A stretch of DNA of 64,000 nt, from NCBI RefSeq assembly GCF_001426375.1, contig NZ_LMEO01000020.1, positions 224 through 64,223 on the forward strand. The letters run 5' to 3'. Source of the DNA: Paenibacillus sp. Root444D2. GTDB lineage: Bacteria > Bacillota > Bacilli > Paenibacillales > NBRC-103111. A model generated the notes under the pieces. That model ran no database searches. It saw only the letters and a list, made by a program, of their open reading frames with translations, and had not been told where the DNA came from. The translations under genes were made by a program, and so were the position numbers. This document shows, piece by piece, positions 39,638 to 47,890 of the stretch; the stretch's first letter is position 1; each line of letters starts with the position of its first letter.

Positions 39638-42600
39638 ATGAATAAACAAATTGCGCTTTTCTTATCGTTCTTATTTTTCTGTTACTGCGTAACTCCTATG
39701 GCTTATGCGGCTGATACCTCGTCGCAAACCTCACAAACGACAACCACACCGTCAACATCGACTACACCATCTGCGACACCAGCGGCAACTACAAAAGCAA
39801 CAACTCCATCATCGTCTGTAACTTCAGACACGTATCTGGCCGACCAGTTTGGCGATTTGAAAAGTATTTCGAAGGACGACAAGAAAAAGATTAACGCTTT
39901 ATTAAAAATGGACGCGATCGATACGGCGTCAGTAGATTCTTTCGGTCTGGACCAACAAATCACTCGAGCTCAATTGGCGAAGTCAGTTGCAATCATTTTA
40001 GGATTACGCATCGACAAGGCGGTTGCAACATCGAACTTTTCCGACGTCCAATCGGATGACCCTACTCGTCCTTATATCGAGGCTTTGAAGAACTCGGCTC
40101 TTACGTACGATGTTGTAGATAAGTTCAATCCGACCGGGCAAGTGACCCGTCAAGAACTCGCCATGCTGCTGATCAAGGGACTTGGTTTGGATGAGAAGGC
40201 GAAAGCAGAGATGCCTAGCAAGGATGAAACCGTAGACAGTACATACAAAAGCTATGTTACCTACGCAATTAAGCAAAAAATCATGACTAACCAGACTGAG
40301 GGTAAATTCAGCGGAAGTGTCCCTGTTACCAGAAAAGCGTTTGCGCTTGCAGTTTATGAGGCCATGCAACTGCATTTGACAACAGCGAAGCCTGCAAAAG
40401 CATCCATCGCCGAAGTCAAATTAATGGGTACAGGCAAAATATCCGTAAGACTTAATCGGGATGTCGACAGCAACAAGGCCATTTTGAATGTCACGAAATA
40501 CGGTTCGGATACGGCGATGCCATCAAGCACCGTGTGGTCGGATGACAATATGAACGCGACGCTCGAAACGGATGCGTTAACGTATGGCAAATATACAATT
40601 GAATTATCAGGGATGGATGCTGGGAGTATCGATAAGGGGAAAATAGAATTTCTCTCTGAAGTGGGGCAGATCCAAAAGTTGGAGATTGTTACTTCTTCGG
40701 AAAAGCTTCCTAAATCCAAAGTATTGATCGAGTTCAAAGCAACAAACCAATATGGCGAGAATGAGATCTTATCCGCAAGCGATTTGAATATCATGGTAGG
40801 TGCTCAAAATCGTAAAGTAGACTTTTATCCCGATAAGAATGCTTTCACCATCGATTTGAGCAAAGAATTAATAGATAGTAAAGTGATGGTTTCGTTATTA
40901 GAAAAGCGCAGCTTCAAGACAGCCAGCAAATCGTTTATCGTTGGGGACTTTCCTATTGTATCGAAAATCGAAGTGGGAGAACTGAAGATCCCTGGTGGTC
41001 AGTTGATCTTTAAAGCTGGTGTTAGAGCTTACCTCAAACTCAAAGCCTATGATCAGCATGGGTATCCCGTCGTTGATTCCGACATTTTAAACATGGGTAT
41101 CCATAAGTCTTTTACCGAAACGGGGAATGTCATTAATCAAACAGGTGGAAATGATTTCGTCGACTTTGACAATGACGGTTTTCCGGAAATGCAAATGGAA
41201 GCGAATATGGATTTAGACGGAGATAAGGAAGTAATTGTTAATTTATTTAGTGCTGGTGAGCAGGTATCTACGACGATTAATGTAACAGCATTGAAAACAC
41301 CTGCAACCGTCGTAATAAAACCGTTAGCAGAACCGGCGGCGGAAGGTGACGGCGAGAAGTTGTTCGGTTTGGTCATCAAAGATTCAACGGGTTACGAGTT
41401 CAGTACATCCGAAATTGTGGAGGCAGAAACGACGGGTAGAATTTCAGTATATGCCACAGGTGGTATCGTACTGGAGGCAGATACACTAACACGTGAAGGT
41501 AGACAAGTGGCAATTAGGTCCACGGATGGGCAAATTCGTGTCAAAGAGGTAAAGGCAGCAGGACCGGCGACCATTAATGTTCGAATGAATGCACTTAATG
41601 AAACGGTAACGCTGCCCATGAATATAGAGAAACCTCGCAAGCCTAACTCAATTAAACTTGATGCCGAGAGTTCTGTGAGCGTTACCTTGTTTAATGGGGT
41701 GAACCCTTCAACGACCTTTAGAATTTATGATCAATATGACATTGAATACAGTACGAACCAGACCGATTATAAGGTTGAAATGAAGCTTGAAAAAATAAGC
41801 GGAGAAAAAGGGGCTATATCCAAAACGGTCTTGCCAGGAAACGTGGCGCTCGTCTCTGATGCGAATCCTATTTTACTGAAGGAAGTTAATCAAATCGCTG
41901 GTAAAGGCATCACTATCACGCCACATGCAACATTGAAGGGAAGCTACCGCCTGACCGCTTCATTGGTTAAAGTCGACTCAAATTTGCAAATCGTAGAGAC
42001 TTTGGACTCCTTGTCTGTATCATTAAATGTAGTTGACATCAAAAAAGCGGATCTAGTCTACTGGTTAGATCTGGGCGATAGCTTGAATGCAGCAGGGAAA
42101 TTATATTACGATTGGGGAAATACGAAAAGCGTTACGGATGCGACTTACTTATTCAACAACGCCAGCTATAAGCTCGCTGGCAAAGATGTCGTAGTAGGAG
42201 TCAAAGATAGCTCAGGTTATAAAGTATCCTATACCCCTAAGGTCAAGTGGTTAGCTGTTAGCAATCCGAACATTATCGCGTTTAATGGAGATCCTGTGAA
42301 TCCTAAGTTCATCGGTATCAACGAGGGAAAAACGACCTTAAAGGTCTTCTTCGACACACCACTCGGACAGAAAGATCTCACCATGGAATACCCGATCTCT
42401 GCCGACCCAATGGATGTGTCAGAACTTAAGATTAATCAACCTACTCCAAAATCGGTTGCGGGCGGCGCTGCTTTGCCTTTGAACGGTCTCTATGTTTGGG
42501 ACACAAAGCTGATGGGTCAAATTCAGGTCGTTTCCAATTACGGCAGTTTCGTAAATCAAAATTGCACGGTTTCTGCCAGTTGTCCTACTGGGTACCAAGA

Positions 42601-42826
42601 TCAAATTACGCCAGTTAATAATATTCTTCAAGCCAAGATGTGGATCAGTGACATTGTGTATCTGACGGGAACGACTTCGGCCCAGCAAGATACGATCTCG
42701 ATCGGCAATGATTTTAAAATATCGTATACCCGAGTTGGCAGCACGACTTCGAACAACATTAAGCAATTTACCATTAATTTCGCTTCTCAAGACCAGTACA
42801 AAACTTTTATCGCTGTTCTTCAATAG
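39638..42826 (+). CDS. Large SLH-domain surface protein with Ig-like repeats
   Basis: A ~1062-residue secreted protein. Signal peptide (~1-26, ends AYAA), Thr/Ser/Pro linker (~27-60), SLH segments (~65-240) that parallel those of the 31.9 kb protein (ITRAQLAKSVAI, FSDVQSDDP, VTRQELAMLLIKGLGL), then about 800 residues of beta-rich, Ig-like domains, with a calcium-loop-like stretch DFDNDGFPEMQ. No catalytic domain is recognised, so adhesin, scaffold or wall-layer component. ATG 39638 or 39629 fits behind GGGAGG (39620-39625); the frame stays open to TTG 39611. It is followed by a strong terminator. Confidence 0.85.
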   Translation: MNKQIALFLSFLFFCYCVTPMAYAADTSSQTSQTTTTPSTSTTPSATPAATTKATTPSSSVTSDTYLADQFGDLKSISKDDKKKINALLKMDAIDTASVDSFGLDQQITRAQLAKSVAIILGLRIDKAVATSNFSDVQSDDPTRPYIEALKNSALTYDVVDKFNPTGQVTRQELAMLLIKGLGLDEKAKAEMPSKDETVDSTYKSYVTYAIKQKIMTNQTEGKFSGSVPVTRKAFALAVYEAMQLHLTTAKPAKASIAEVKLMGTGKISVRLNRDVDSNKAILNVTKYGSDTAMPSSTVWSDDNMNATLETDALTYGKYTIELSGMDAGSIDKGKIEFLSEVGQIQKLEIVTSSEKLPKSKVLIEFKATNQYGENEILSASDLNIMVGAQNRKVDFYPDKNAFTIDLSKELIDSKVMVSLLEKRSFKTASKSFIVGDFPIVSKIEVGELKIPGGQLIFKAGVRAYLKLKAYDQHGYPVVDSDILNMGIHKSFTETGNVINQTGGNDFVDFDNDGFPEMQMEANMDLDGDKEVIVNLFSAGEQVSTTINVTALKTPATVVIKPLAEPAAEGDGEKLFGLVIKDSTGYEFSTSEIVEAETTGRISVYATGGIVLEADTLTREGRQVAIRSTDGQIRVKEVKAAGPATINVRMNALNETVTLPMNIEKPRKPNSIKLDAESSVSVTLFNGVNPSTTFRIYDQYDIEYSTNQTDYKVEMKLEKISGEKGAISKTVLPGNVALVSDANPILLKEVNQIAGKGITITPHATLKGSYRLTASLVKVDSNLQIVETLDSLSVSLNVVDIKKADLVYWLDLGDSLNAAGKLYYDWGNTKSVTDATYLFNNASYKLAGKDVVVGVKDSSGYKVSYTPKVKWLAVSNPNIIAFNGDPVNPKFIGINEGKTTLKVFFDTPLGQKDLTMEYPISADPMDVSELKINQPTPKSVAGGAALPLNGLYVWDTKLMGQIQVVSNYGSFVNQNCTVSASCPTGYQDQITPVNNILQAKMWISDIVYLTGTTSAQQDTISIGNDFKISYTRVGSTTSNNIKQFTINFASQDQYKTFIAVLQ

Positions 42827-42835
42827 TGGTTTATG

Positions 42836-42869
42836 ATCCCTGTCGGGTTTTCCCGGCAGGGATTTTTTT
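42836..42869 (+). terminator. Intrinsic terminator after the SLH protein gene
   Basis: Stem ATCCCTG-T-CGGG with CCCG-G-CAGGGAT around a TTTT loop, followed by six T. Confidence 0.93.
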
Positions 42870-42919
42870 GGTGTTAAATGTGGATATTACGTCTCGTCAT
42901 ATCCCTTAGACAGGATTGA

Positions 42920-42973
42920 CCTATAATCAAGATCGTATTTACTAATTCTTTGCCCATCGCATATTTGTATACT
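42920..42973 (+). promoter_or_regulatory. Possible regulon promoter P8 (weak)
   Basis: CCTATA (42920-42925) is followed 21 bp later by ACTAAT (42941-42946), a one-mismatch half-site. The best -10, TATACT (42968-42973), is 27 bp rather than 24 bp downstream. It fits the upstream edge of the Gfo/Idh-esterase pair but departs from the pattern at two points. Confidence 0.4.
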
Positions 42974-42999
42974 TAACCTAAGATTGGAGGGCGAACACT

Positions 43000-44292
43000 T
43001 TGACAAGAAAAAGATATGTCATCTGCGGAGTTAGTACTAGAGCGAACGGCATGTTTATCAAGAACATGCTGGAAACCTTTCAGTCGCATTGTGAAATTGT
43101 TGGATTGCTCGACGCGGATCCCGGACGATTTACGAATTGTTTCAAGAAATTTCCGGCGTTAAGCGGGCTTCCCGTTTATCTCCCTGATCAATTTGAACAG
43201 ATGATTCTGGAGACGAGCCCCGACGTCATTATTGTCGCAGGCGCGGACCACACCCATGCGGATTACATTGTTAAAGGATTGGAGCACCATCTTGAAGTCA
43301 TTTCGGAAAAACCAATGGTTACCAGCGGAACAGATTGCAAACGTGTTCTGGATGCTCAGAACATTAGCAGCGGGAAGCTGTATGTAGCCTTTAATTACCG
43401 CTACTCCCCGATTCATACGAGAATCAAGGAGTTGATTCTTGAAGGTAGAGTCGGGAGGGTGACATCGGTCGATTTGAATTGGTATCTCGATACGTACCAT
43501 GGCGCAAGCTATTTTAAAAGATGGAACCGTAAAAGAAGCCATTCCGGCGGATTGTCAGTACATAAAAGCACCCATCATATTGATCTTGTTAATTGGTGGA
43601 TCGATCAAAAGCCGGTGGAGGCTTTTGCATACGGTGCACTGAATTATTTTGGTCCAGAAGGCGAGCTAAATCCTATGAAGGAAGACGGAAGGCACTGCGG
43701 AACATGCCAAGTCAAGCGGAATTGCGCCTATTTCATGCGATGGTCTACACGGAGTAAGGAGGTTGTGCCTGAAGACGATCATTTGACCAATATGGATGTA
43801 AAAGTGGGCAGCTATACCGGATATCGCGCGGACGGCTGCATCTTCGATTCGGATATCGATATTGAGGATACGTACGCTGCGGTTGTCAAGTATAACAAAG
43901 GTGCCATGATGAGTTATTCCGTTAACTTTTCGCTGCCTTACGAAGGGTATCGACTGGCTATTAACGGGACAAAAGGGAGAATCGAAACCCAGGAAGTGAT
44001 GTCCAAGCGGACAACGCATCAGGTACCCGAGCAAACAATTGAATATTTCCCATTGTTCGGTGGCAAAGAAACAATCCATGTGGTCCCGCGACCGGGAGGG
44101 CATGGAGGAGGGGACCCTCTCATTTTGGAAGATTTGTTCTTAGGAGCAGATCCGATTCGTCCCTATGAGATTATGGCTGGAGCGGAAGCGGGAGCTGACT
44201 CTGTGTTGACAGGTGAAGCGATATGGAAGTCTGTACAAACTGGCTTGCCAGTCCGCATAGCCGACCTGTTGGTTTCATCGAACACGGACTGA
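43000..44292 (+). CDS. Gfo/Idh/MocA family oxidoreductase with Cys cluster
   Basis: A 430-residue protein. Rossmann N-terminus (ICGVSTRANGMF, ~7-18; the first Gly motif is atypical), EKP motif intact (ISEKPMV, ~105-111) and a typical substrate domain with HKSTHHIDLVNWW (~188-200). It is longer than the 1.8 kb homologue. Cys233, Cys236 and Cys242 (C-x2-C-x5-C) with Cys280 look like a metal or Fe-S site inserted in the C-terminal domain. TTG 43000 follows GGAGGGCGAACACT. It is paired with the downstream esterase. Confidence 0.87.
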   Translation: MTRKRYVICGVSTRANGMFIKNMLETFQSHCEIVGLLDADPGRFTNCFKKFPALSGLPVYLPDQFEQMILETSPDVIIVAGADHTHADYIVKGLEHHLEVISEKPMVTSGTDCKRVLDAQNISSGKLYVAFNYRYSPIHTRIKELILEGRVGRVTSVDLNWYLDTYHGASYFKRWNRKRSHSGGLSVHKSTHHIDLVNWWIDQKPVEAFAYGALNYFGPEGELNPMKEDGRHCGTCQVKRNCAYFMRWSTRSKEVVPEDDHLTNMDVKVGSYTGYRADGCIFDSDIDIEDTYAAVVKYNKGAMMSYSVNFSLPYEGYRLAINGTKGRIETQEVMSKRTTHQVPEQTIEYFPLFGGKETIHVVPRPGGHGGGDPLILEDLFLGADPIRPYEIMAGAEAGADSVLTGEAIWKSVQTGLPVRIADLLVSSNTD

Positions 44293-44318
44293 TATGAAAA
44301 AAGGGGGACATAACTACA

Positions 44319-46310
44319 GTGTATGAGAATCTAGAGAATATGGGAATCGCTCACTTTGATGTGAAAAGCCAGCTTCCGCGTTGGGTTTACGAATCCGCTA
44401 TGCGCGCAGCTGAGAAGGGCGAACAAGCACGTTCAGCTATCAAGGACAAGTCAATGCTTAAGCAGCGGCAGATGGAAATTCGCGAAGGGCTGGAACGCTG
44501 CATCGGTGGCATGCCTTCTTCGGATGCACCGTTAAATCCAAGAGTTACAGGTACAGTTGAAGGGAACGGTTTCCGTGTTGAAAAGGTCATTTTCGAACCG
44601 AGGCCTCATGTATACGCGACTGCTAACTTGTATGTACCCGACGGGTTAACTGAGCCTCGTGGAGCGGTTCTGCTTCTATGCGGGCATCGTGAACAGGCTA
44701 AACACTGTGACGAATACCAAACGGTTTGTCATTATTTGGTCCATACTGGTCTTGTCGTGATGTCGCTTGACCCAGTCGGTCAGGGGGAGAGGTTCGGATT
44801 TTATGATCCAGAATCCAAACAGGCACCGATGACTAGCGTTACTGAACATGAAAATGTCGGGCGGCAGTGTATGCCGTTAGGGGATAGTTTAGCCCGCTAC
44901 ATGCTTCATGACGCCGTACGGGCAATAGATTATTTATGTACCCGGCCGGAGGTCGACCCGAACCGTATAGGTGTGACTGGCCATTCTGGTGGGGGAACGC
45001 AGACTTCGCTGGTTATGATGTACGATCATCGCATTGCCGCAGCGGCGCCAGGCGGATTTATTATGAATCGGCCGTATTTTCTGCTAACCGGCAAAGCCCA
45101 AGATGCCGAGCAGAAATGGCCTGGTTTCTCCGCGCTAGGTTTCGATCATGAAGACATTGTGATGGCTATGGCTCCCCGGCCTGTGCGCATTCTTGCTACT
45201 ACGTATGATTCCGTCCCGATAGAAGGTCCCAGGCATACAGTAGCTGTAAACCGCAGATTTTGGGAGATGTATGGCCGAGGTGAAGATCTAGACATTTTCG
45301 AAGATGAAAATGTTCATCGATTTACGATTCCATTGGCACGTGCGGCGGCACAGTTTTTCTCCAAGCATTTGCTCGGACGTACCGACGAATATTCAAATGA
45401 AGAAATCAAGCTGATCCCTGCCGAGCAGCTCCGGTGTACACAAAGCGGGCAGGTCATCGGTGAGTTGGAGAATGCGAAAAGCACGCACGTTGAAAATAGG
45501 GAACGGCTAGCGAAATTTGAGAGATCACGTGAAGCATTGCCAGAAGACGAAAGAAAAAAGCGCGCTATCGAATGGCTTCGAATGCGTGTACTTTCAGACA
45601 GACAGCTTTGCGACCTTAACCCGCGTCCGTCTGGTGGAGGGGAAGTTGCGAATATGTGGGTGATCCGTAAGATCTGGTGGAGTCAGACCGGATTATTAAA
45701 CCATTGTTTACAATTTTTCGATTCGAAGCTTGCGGGTAATAAACTCCCGGTAACTATTGCCGTCTGGGACGGCGGATCGAGTCAGCTCGAAGCGCATGCC
45801 AAGTGGATTGAAGCAACCTGTGCTTCTGGACGGCTTGCCATGGTGCTCAATCCAACAGGGATCGGACCGCTTCTTCCGCATTTGAATTCTCCTACGGATA
45901 AACCTTTCAAACGATTTGGAATGATGGACAGATATACAGACGAGATGATGTGGCTGGGCGACAGTATGGCTGCCATACGGACATACGATGTACTGCGGGC
46001 AGTGGAGCTTGCAGCTGGATCATCCAATATCGATCCTTCGGACATTAGACTATATGGGAGCGGACGATATGCCATATACGCTGGATTGGCGGCTTTACTT
46101 GATGAACGTGTACAGAATGTTTGCATGGAGAACCGTATGAATAGTATCTCCGATTGGATCAAGGAACCGTTTTACGATGAAACGGACTCCTTAAGTTTTA
46201 TTTTTCCAGGGATGCTTCGATATTTCGATCTGCCTGATGTGGATAGATGGCTTGCCGAGCAAGGCAAGCTTTACGATTCTTCGCCTGTTAGCAGCAATTT
46301 TGTGAGCTGA
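44319..46310 (+). CDS. Alpha/beta-hydrolase esterase with degenerate second hydrolase domain
   Basis: A 663-residue cytoplasmic protein. Residues ~80-360 form an alpha/beta hydrolase of the acetyl-xylan-esterase-like group: a lid region, nucleophile Ser223 in VTGHSGGGT, and a likely His near ENVHRFTIP (~330). Residues ~430-650 look like a second copy of the fold, but at the nucleophile elbow the sequence reads YGSGRYAIYAG, without the G-x-S-x-G pattern, so that copy is probably inactive. Removal of acetyl or other esters from imported pectic oligosaccharides is an inference from fold and context. GTG 44319 follows AAGGGGG. Confidence 0.78.
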   Translation: MYENLENMGIAHFDVKSQLPRWVYESAMRAAEKGEQARSAIKDKSMLKQRQMEIREGLERCIGGMPSSDAPLNPRVTGTVEGNGFRVEKVIFEPRPHVYATANLYVPDGLTEPRGAVLLLCGHREQAKHCDEYQTVCHYLVHTGLVVMSLDPVGQGERFGFYDPESKQAPMTSVTEHENVGRQCMPLGDSLARYMLHDAVRAIDYLCTRPEVDPNRIGVTGHSGGGTQTSLVMMYDHRIAAAAPGGFIMNRPYFLLTGKAQDAEQKWPGFSALGFDHEDIVMAMAPRPVRILATTYDSVPIEGPRHTVAVNRRFWEMYGRGEDLDIFEDENVHRFTIPLARAAAQFFSKHLLGRTDEYSNEEIKLIPAEQLRCTQSGQVIGELENAKSTHVENRERLAKFERSREALPEDERKKRAIEWLRMRVLSDRQLCDLNPRPSGGGEVANMWVIRKIWWSQTGLLNHCLQFFDSKLAGNKLPVTIAVWDGGSSQLEAHAKWIEATCASGRLAMVLNPTGIGPLLPHLNSPTDKPFKRFGMMDRYTDEMMWLGDSMAAIRTYDVLRAVELAAGSSNIDPSDIRLYGSGRYAIYAGLAALLDERVQNVCMENRMNSISDWIKEPFYDETDSLSFIFPGMLRYFDLPDVDRWLAEQGKLYDSSPVSSNFVS

Positions 46311-46320
46311 GGGAGGGAGT

Positions 46321-46371
46321 GTGCAGCTGAAGGCAATGAGACCTGAAGAACTGAAATTAGCGCGGTGTTGA
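46321..46371 (+). pseudogene. Truncated gene stub, possible creatininase-family N-terminus
   Basis: Directly after the esterase stop, GAGGGAGGGAGT is followed by GTG and 15 further codons reading QLKAMRPEELKLARC, then TGA. The run resembles the beginning of creatininase-family amidohydrolases, where a 'xPEE' helix opens the protein. The frame then stops and promoter P6 starts 12 bp later. I read it as the first codons of a lost third gene of this unit. Sixteen residues are too few to be sure of the family. Confidence 0.45.
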
Positions 46372-46383
46372 AAGTATGATGAA

Positions 46384-46433
46384 CCTATATAAATGAAATA
46401 CCACCCAATGAAAGCGTTGCAATTTTGTAATAA
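46384..46433 (+). promoter_or_regulatory. Regulon promoter P6
   Basis: Half-sites CCTATA (46384-46389) and CCCAAT (46404-46409), 20 bp apart; -10 TAATAA at 46428-46433, exactly 24 bp after the second. ATGAAAGCGTTGCAA (46408-46422) overlaps the spacer and differs from the cre consensus at one position. It drives SBP-C and probably the GH106-like gene. Confidence 0.7.
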
Positions 46434-46514
46434 AGTAAGATTAAAGAAAATGTTTAAGCAAATCTTGCGATGTAAGTTTCACAAAAGCAAAACTCTAAGG
46501 AGGTTCAAAAAAGT

Positions 46515-47822
46515 ATGAAAAAGTATCTGAAATCATCCTTGTTGATTGCGATAGCAATCACCGCTATTGCAGGCTGTGAATCAACACCTACAGCACAAAG
46601 TCCAGCAGTCGAAAAATCAACAAAAGCACCAGATAACGAATTGTTCATTTATACGGTGTACCCTGCCTTTTACGCGAAAGAAGAAAATTACGAGAAGCAA
46701 ATCGGGCAATACCTGAAGAAAAAGTTCCCTGATATCTCCTTTAAACATGTGCATTGGGATAATCCAGGTCGACAGTATAAGGATCTGATCGCGGCCGGTA
46801 CGATTCCCGATATCATCATTGAGAATTCGAGCGGCAACTTTGAAAAGAGTATTATTAAGAACGATCTCCAATACGATATGACCGAATTGATCAAAAAATA
46901 TAATTTCGATACCAGCAAATTAAATCCAGCAGCCATGGCAAAGATGAAAAATAAAACTCCGGAAGGGAAAATATACGGATTGCCTTACCAATTAAGCGAT
47001 TTCGTTCTTTTCTACAACAAGGACATTTTTGATAAATTTGGAGTCGATTATCCCAAAGACGGCATGACCTACGATGAAGCTTACGAATTGGCCAAGAAGT
47101 TGACTCGTGTTGAAGGAGAAAATACGTATAAGGGCTACCAGCAGCATCCCGGTTTGTATATGACTTATAATCAACTCGGGCTATCACCGTTCAGTTTGAC
47201 AGAGGACAAGGCAGTACTCGCAACGGACGGATGGAAGAAGGAAGTTGACAACTTAAGACGGTTCTTTGAGATACCGGCTAATCAATTTACTTCGGTGGAC
47301 GATTTCCCAAAAGGGAAAATGGCGATGAGTGTCCATGTTTCAGAGAAAATCGTTCAATGGTATGAGCAAAATAAAAACCTGAATTTCGATATCGCCGCCA
47401 TGCCTTCCTTCGCCGATGCTCCTAATACGAAAGCGCAACCGAATATGTATGCGGCTTTTATTACGAAGCAATCTACGAAGAAGGATCAAGCGTTCCAAGT
47501 TATTCAATATATGCTTTCCGAAGAGATGCAAGTCAATTTAGCCAAAGAAGGCATTATCGGCTCGCTGCAGACACCTGCGGTTCAAGAGGCGTTTGGGAAA
47601 AACCTGCCGCAAATGCAAGGTAAGCACGTTCAGTCGATTTTCTACGGTCAAAATGCCATGCCTCCGGCTGCACGTGCTAATGGCTTAACCTATATTGATG
47701 TGCCGCTCCATAATGTGTTCTCTCCTTTGATTTTTGGAGAATCCAAAGATTCGATGACGGCGCTGCGGATGATCGAAGAACAATCAACCAAAGGAATTGA
47801 AACAGAGAAAGCCGCCAAATAA
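46515..47822 (+). CDS. Extracellular solute-binding lipoprotein, SBP-C
   Basis: A 435-residue CUT1 receptor (lipobox AIAGC, Cys ~17) with KKKFPDISFKHVHWDNPG, GTIPDIIIENSSG and LFYNKDIFDKFGVDYPKDG. Closest in the window to SBP-B; both share TKQSTKKDQAFQV and the C-terminal EEQSTKGIET. RBS TAAGGAGG is upstream. It is followed by a terminator and then by the giant GH106-like gene, so receptor and enzyme may act on the same ligand. No permease is adjacent. Confidence 0.93.
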   Translation: MKKYLKSSLLIAIAITAIAGCESTPTAQSPAVEKSTKAPDNELFIYTVYPAFYAKEENYEKQIGQYLKKKFPDISFKHVHWDNPGRQYKDLIAAGTIPDIIIENSSGNFEKSIIKNDLQYDMTELIKKYNFDTSKLNPAAMAKMKNKTPEGKIYGLPYQLSDFVLFYNKDIFDKFGVDYPKDGMTYDEAYELAKKLTRVEGENTYKGYQQHPGLYMTYNQLGLSPFSLTEDKAVLATDGWKKEVDNLRRFFEIPANQFTSVDDFPKGKMAMSVHVSEKIVQWYEQNKNLNFDIAAMPSFADAPNTKAQPNMYAAFITKQSTKKDQAFQVIQYMLSEEMQVNLAKEGIIGSLQTPAVQEAFGKNLPQMQGKHVQSIFYGQNAMPPAARANGLTYIDVPLHNVFSPLIFGESKDSMTALRMIEEQSTKGIETEKAAK

Positions 47823-47834
47823 TCTTTTTCGTCG

Positions 47835-47863
47835 AAACTCCAGTTTGAGGACTGGAGTTTTTT
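47835..47863 (+). terminator. Intrinsic terminator after SBP-C
   Basis: Stem AAACTCCAG/CTGGAGTTT with loop TTTGAGGA and a T run, nearly identical to the hairpin at 33.28 kb. It may reduce, not abolish, reading into the next gene, which has no promoter of the regulon type in front. Confidence 0.88.
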
Positions 47864-47890
47864 CTCGAAGCTGGGAAGGAAGAGGAACAT

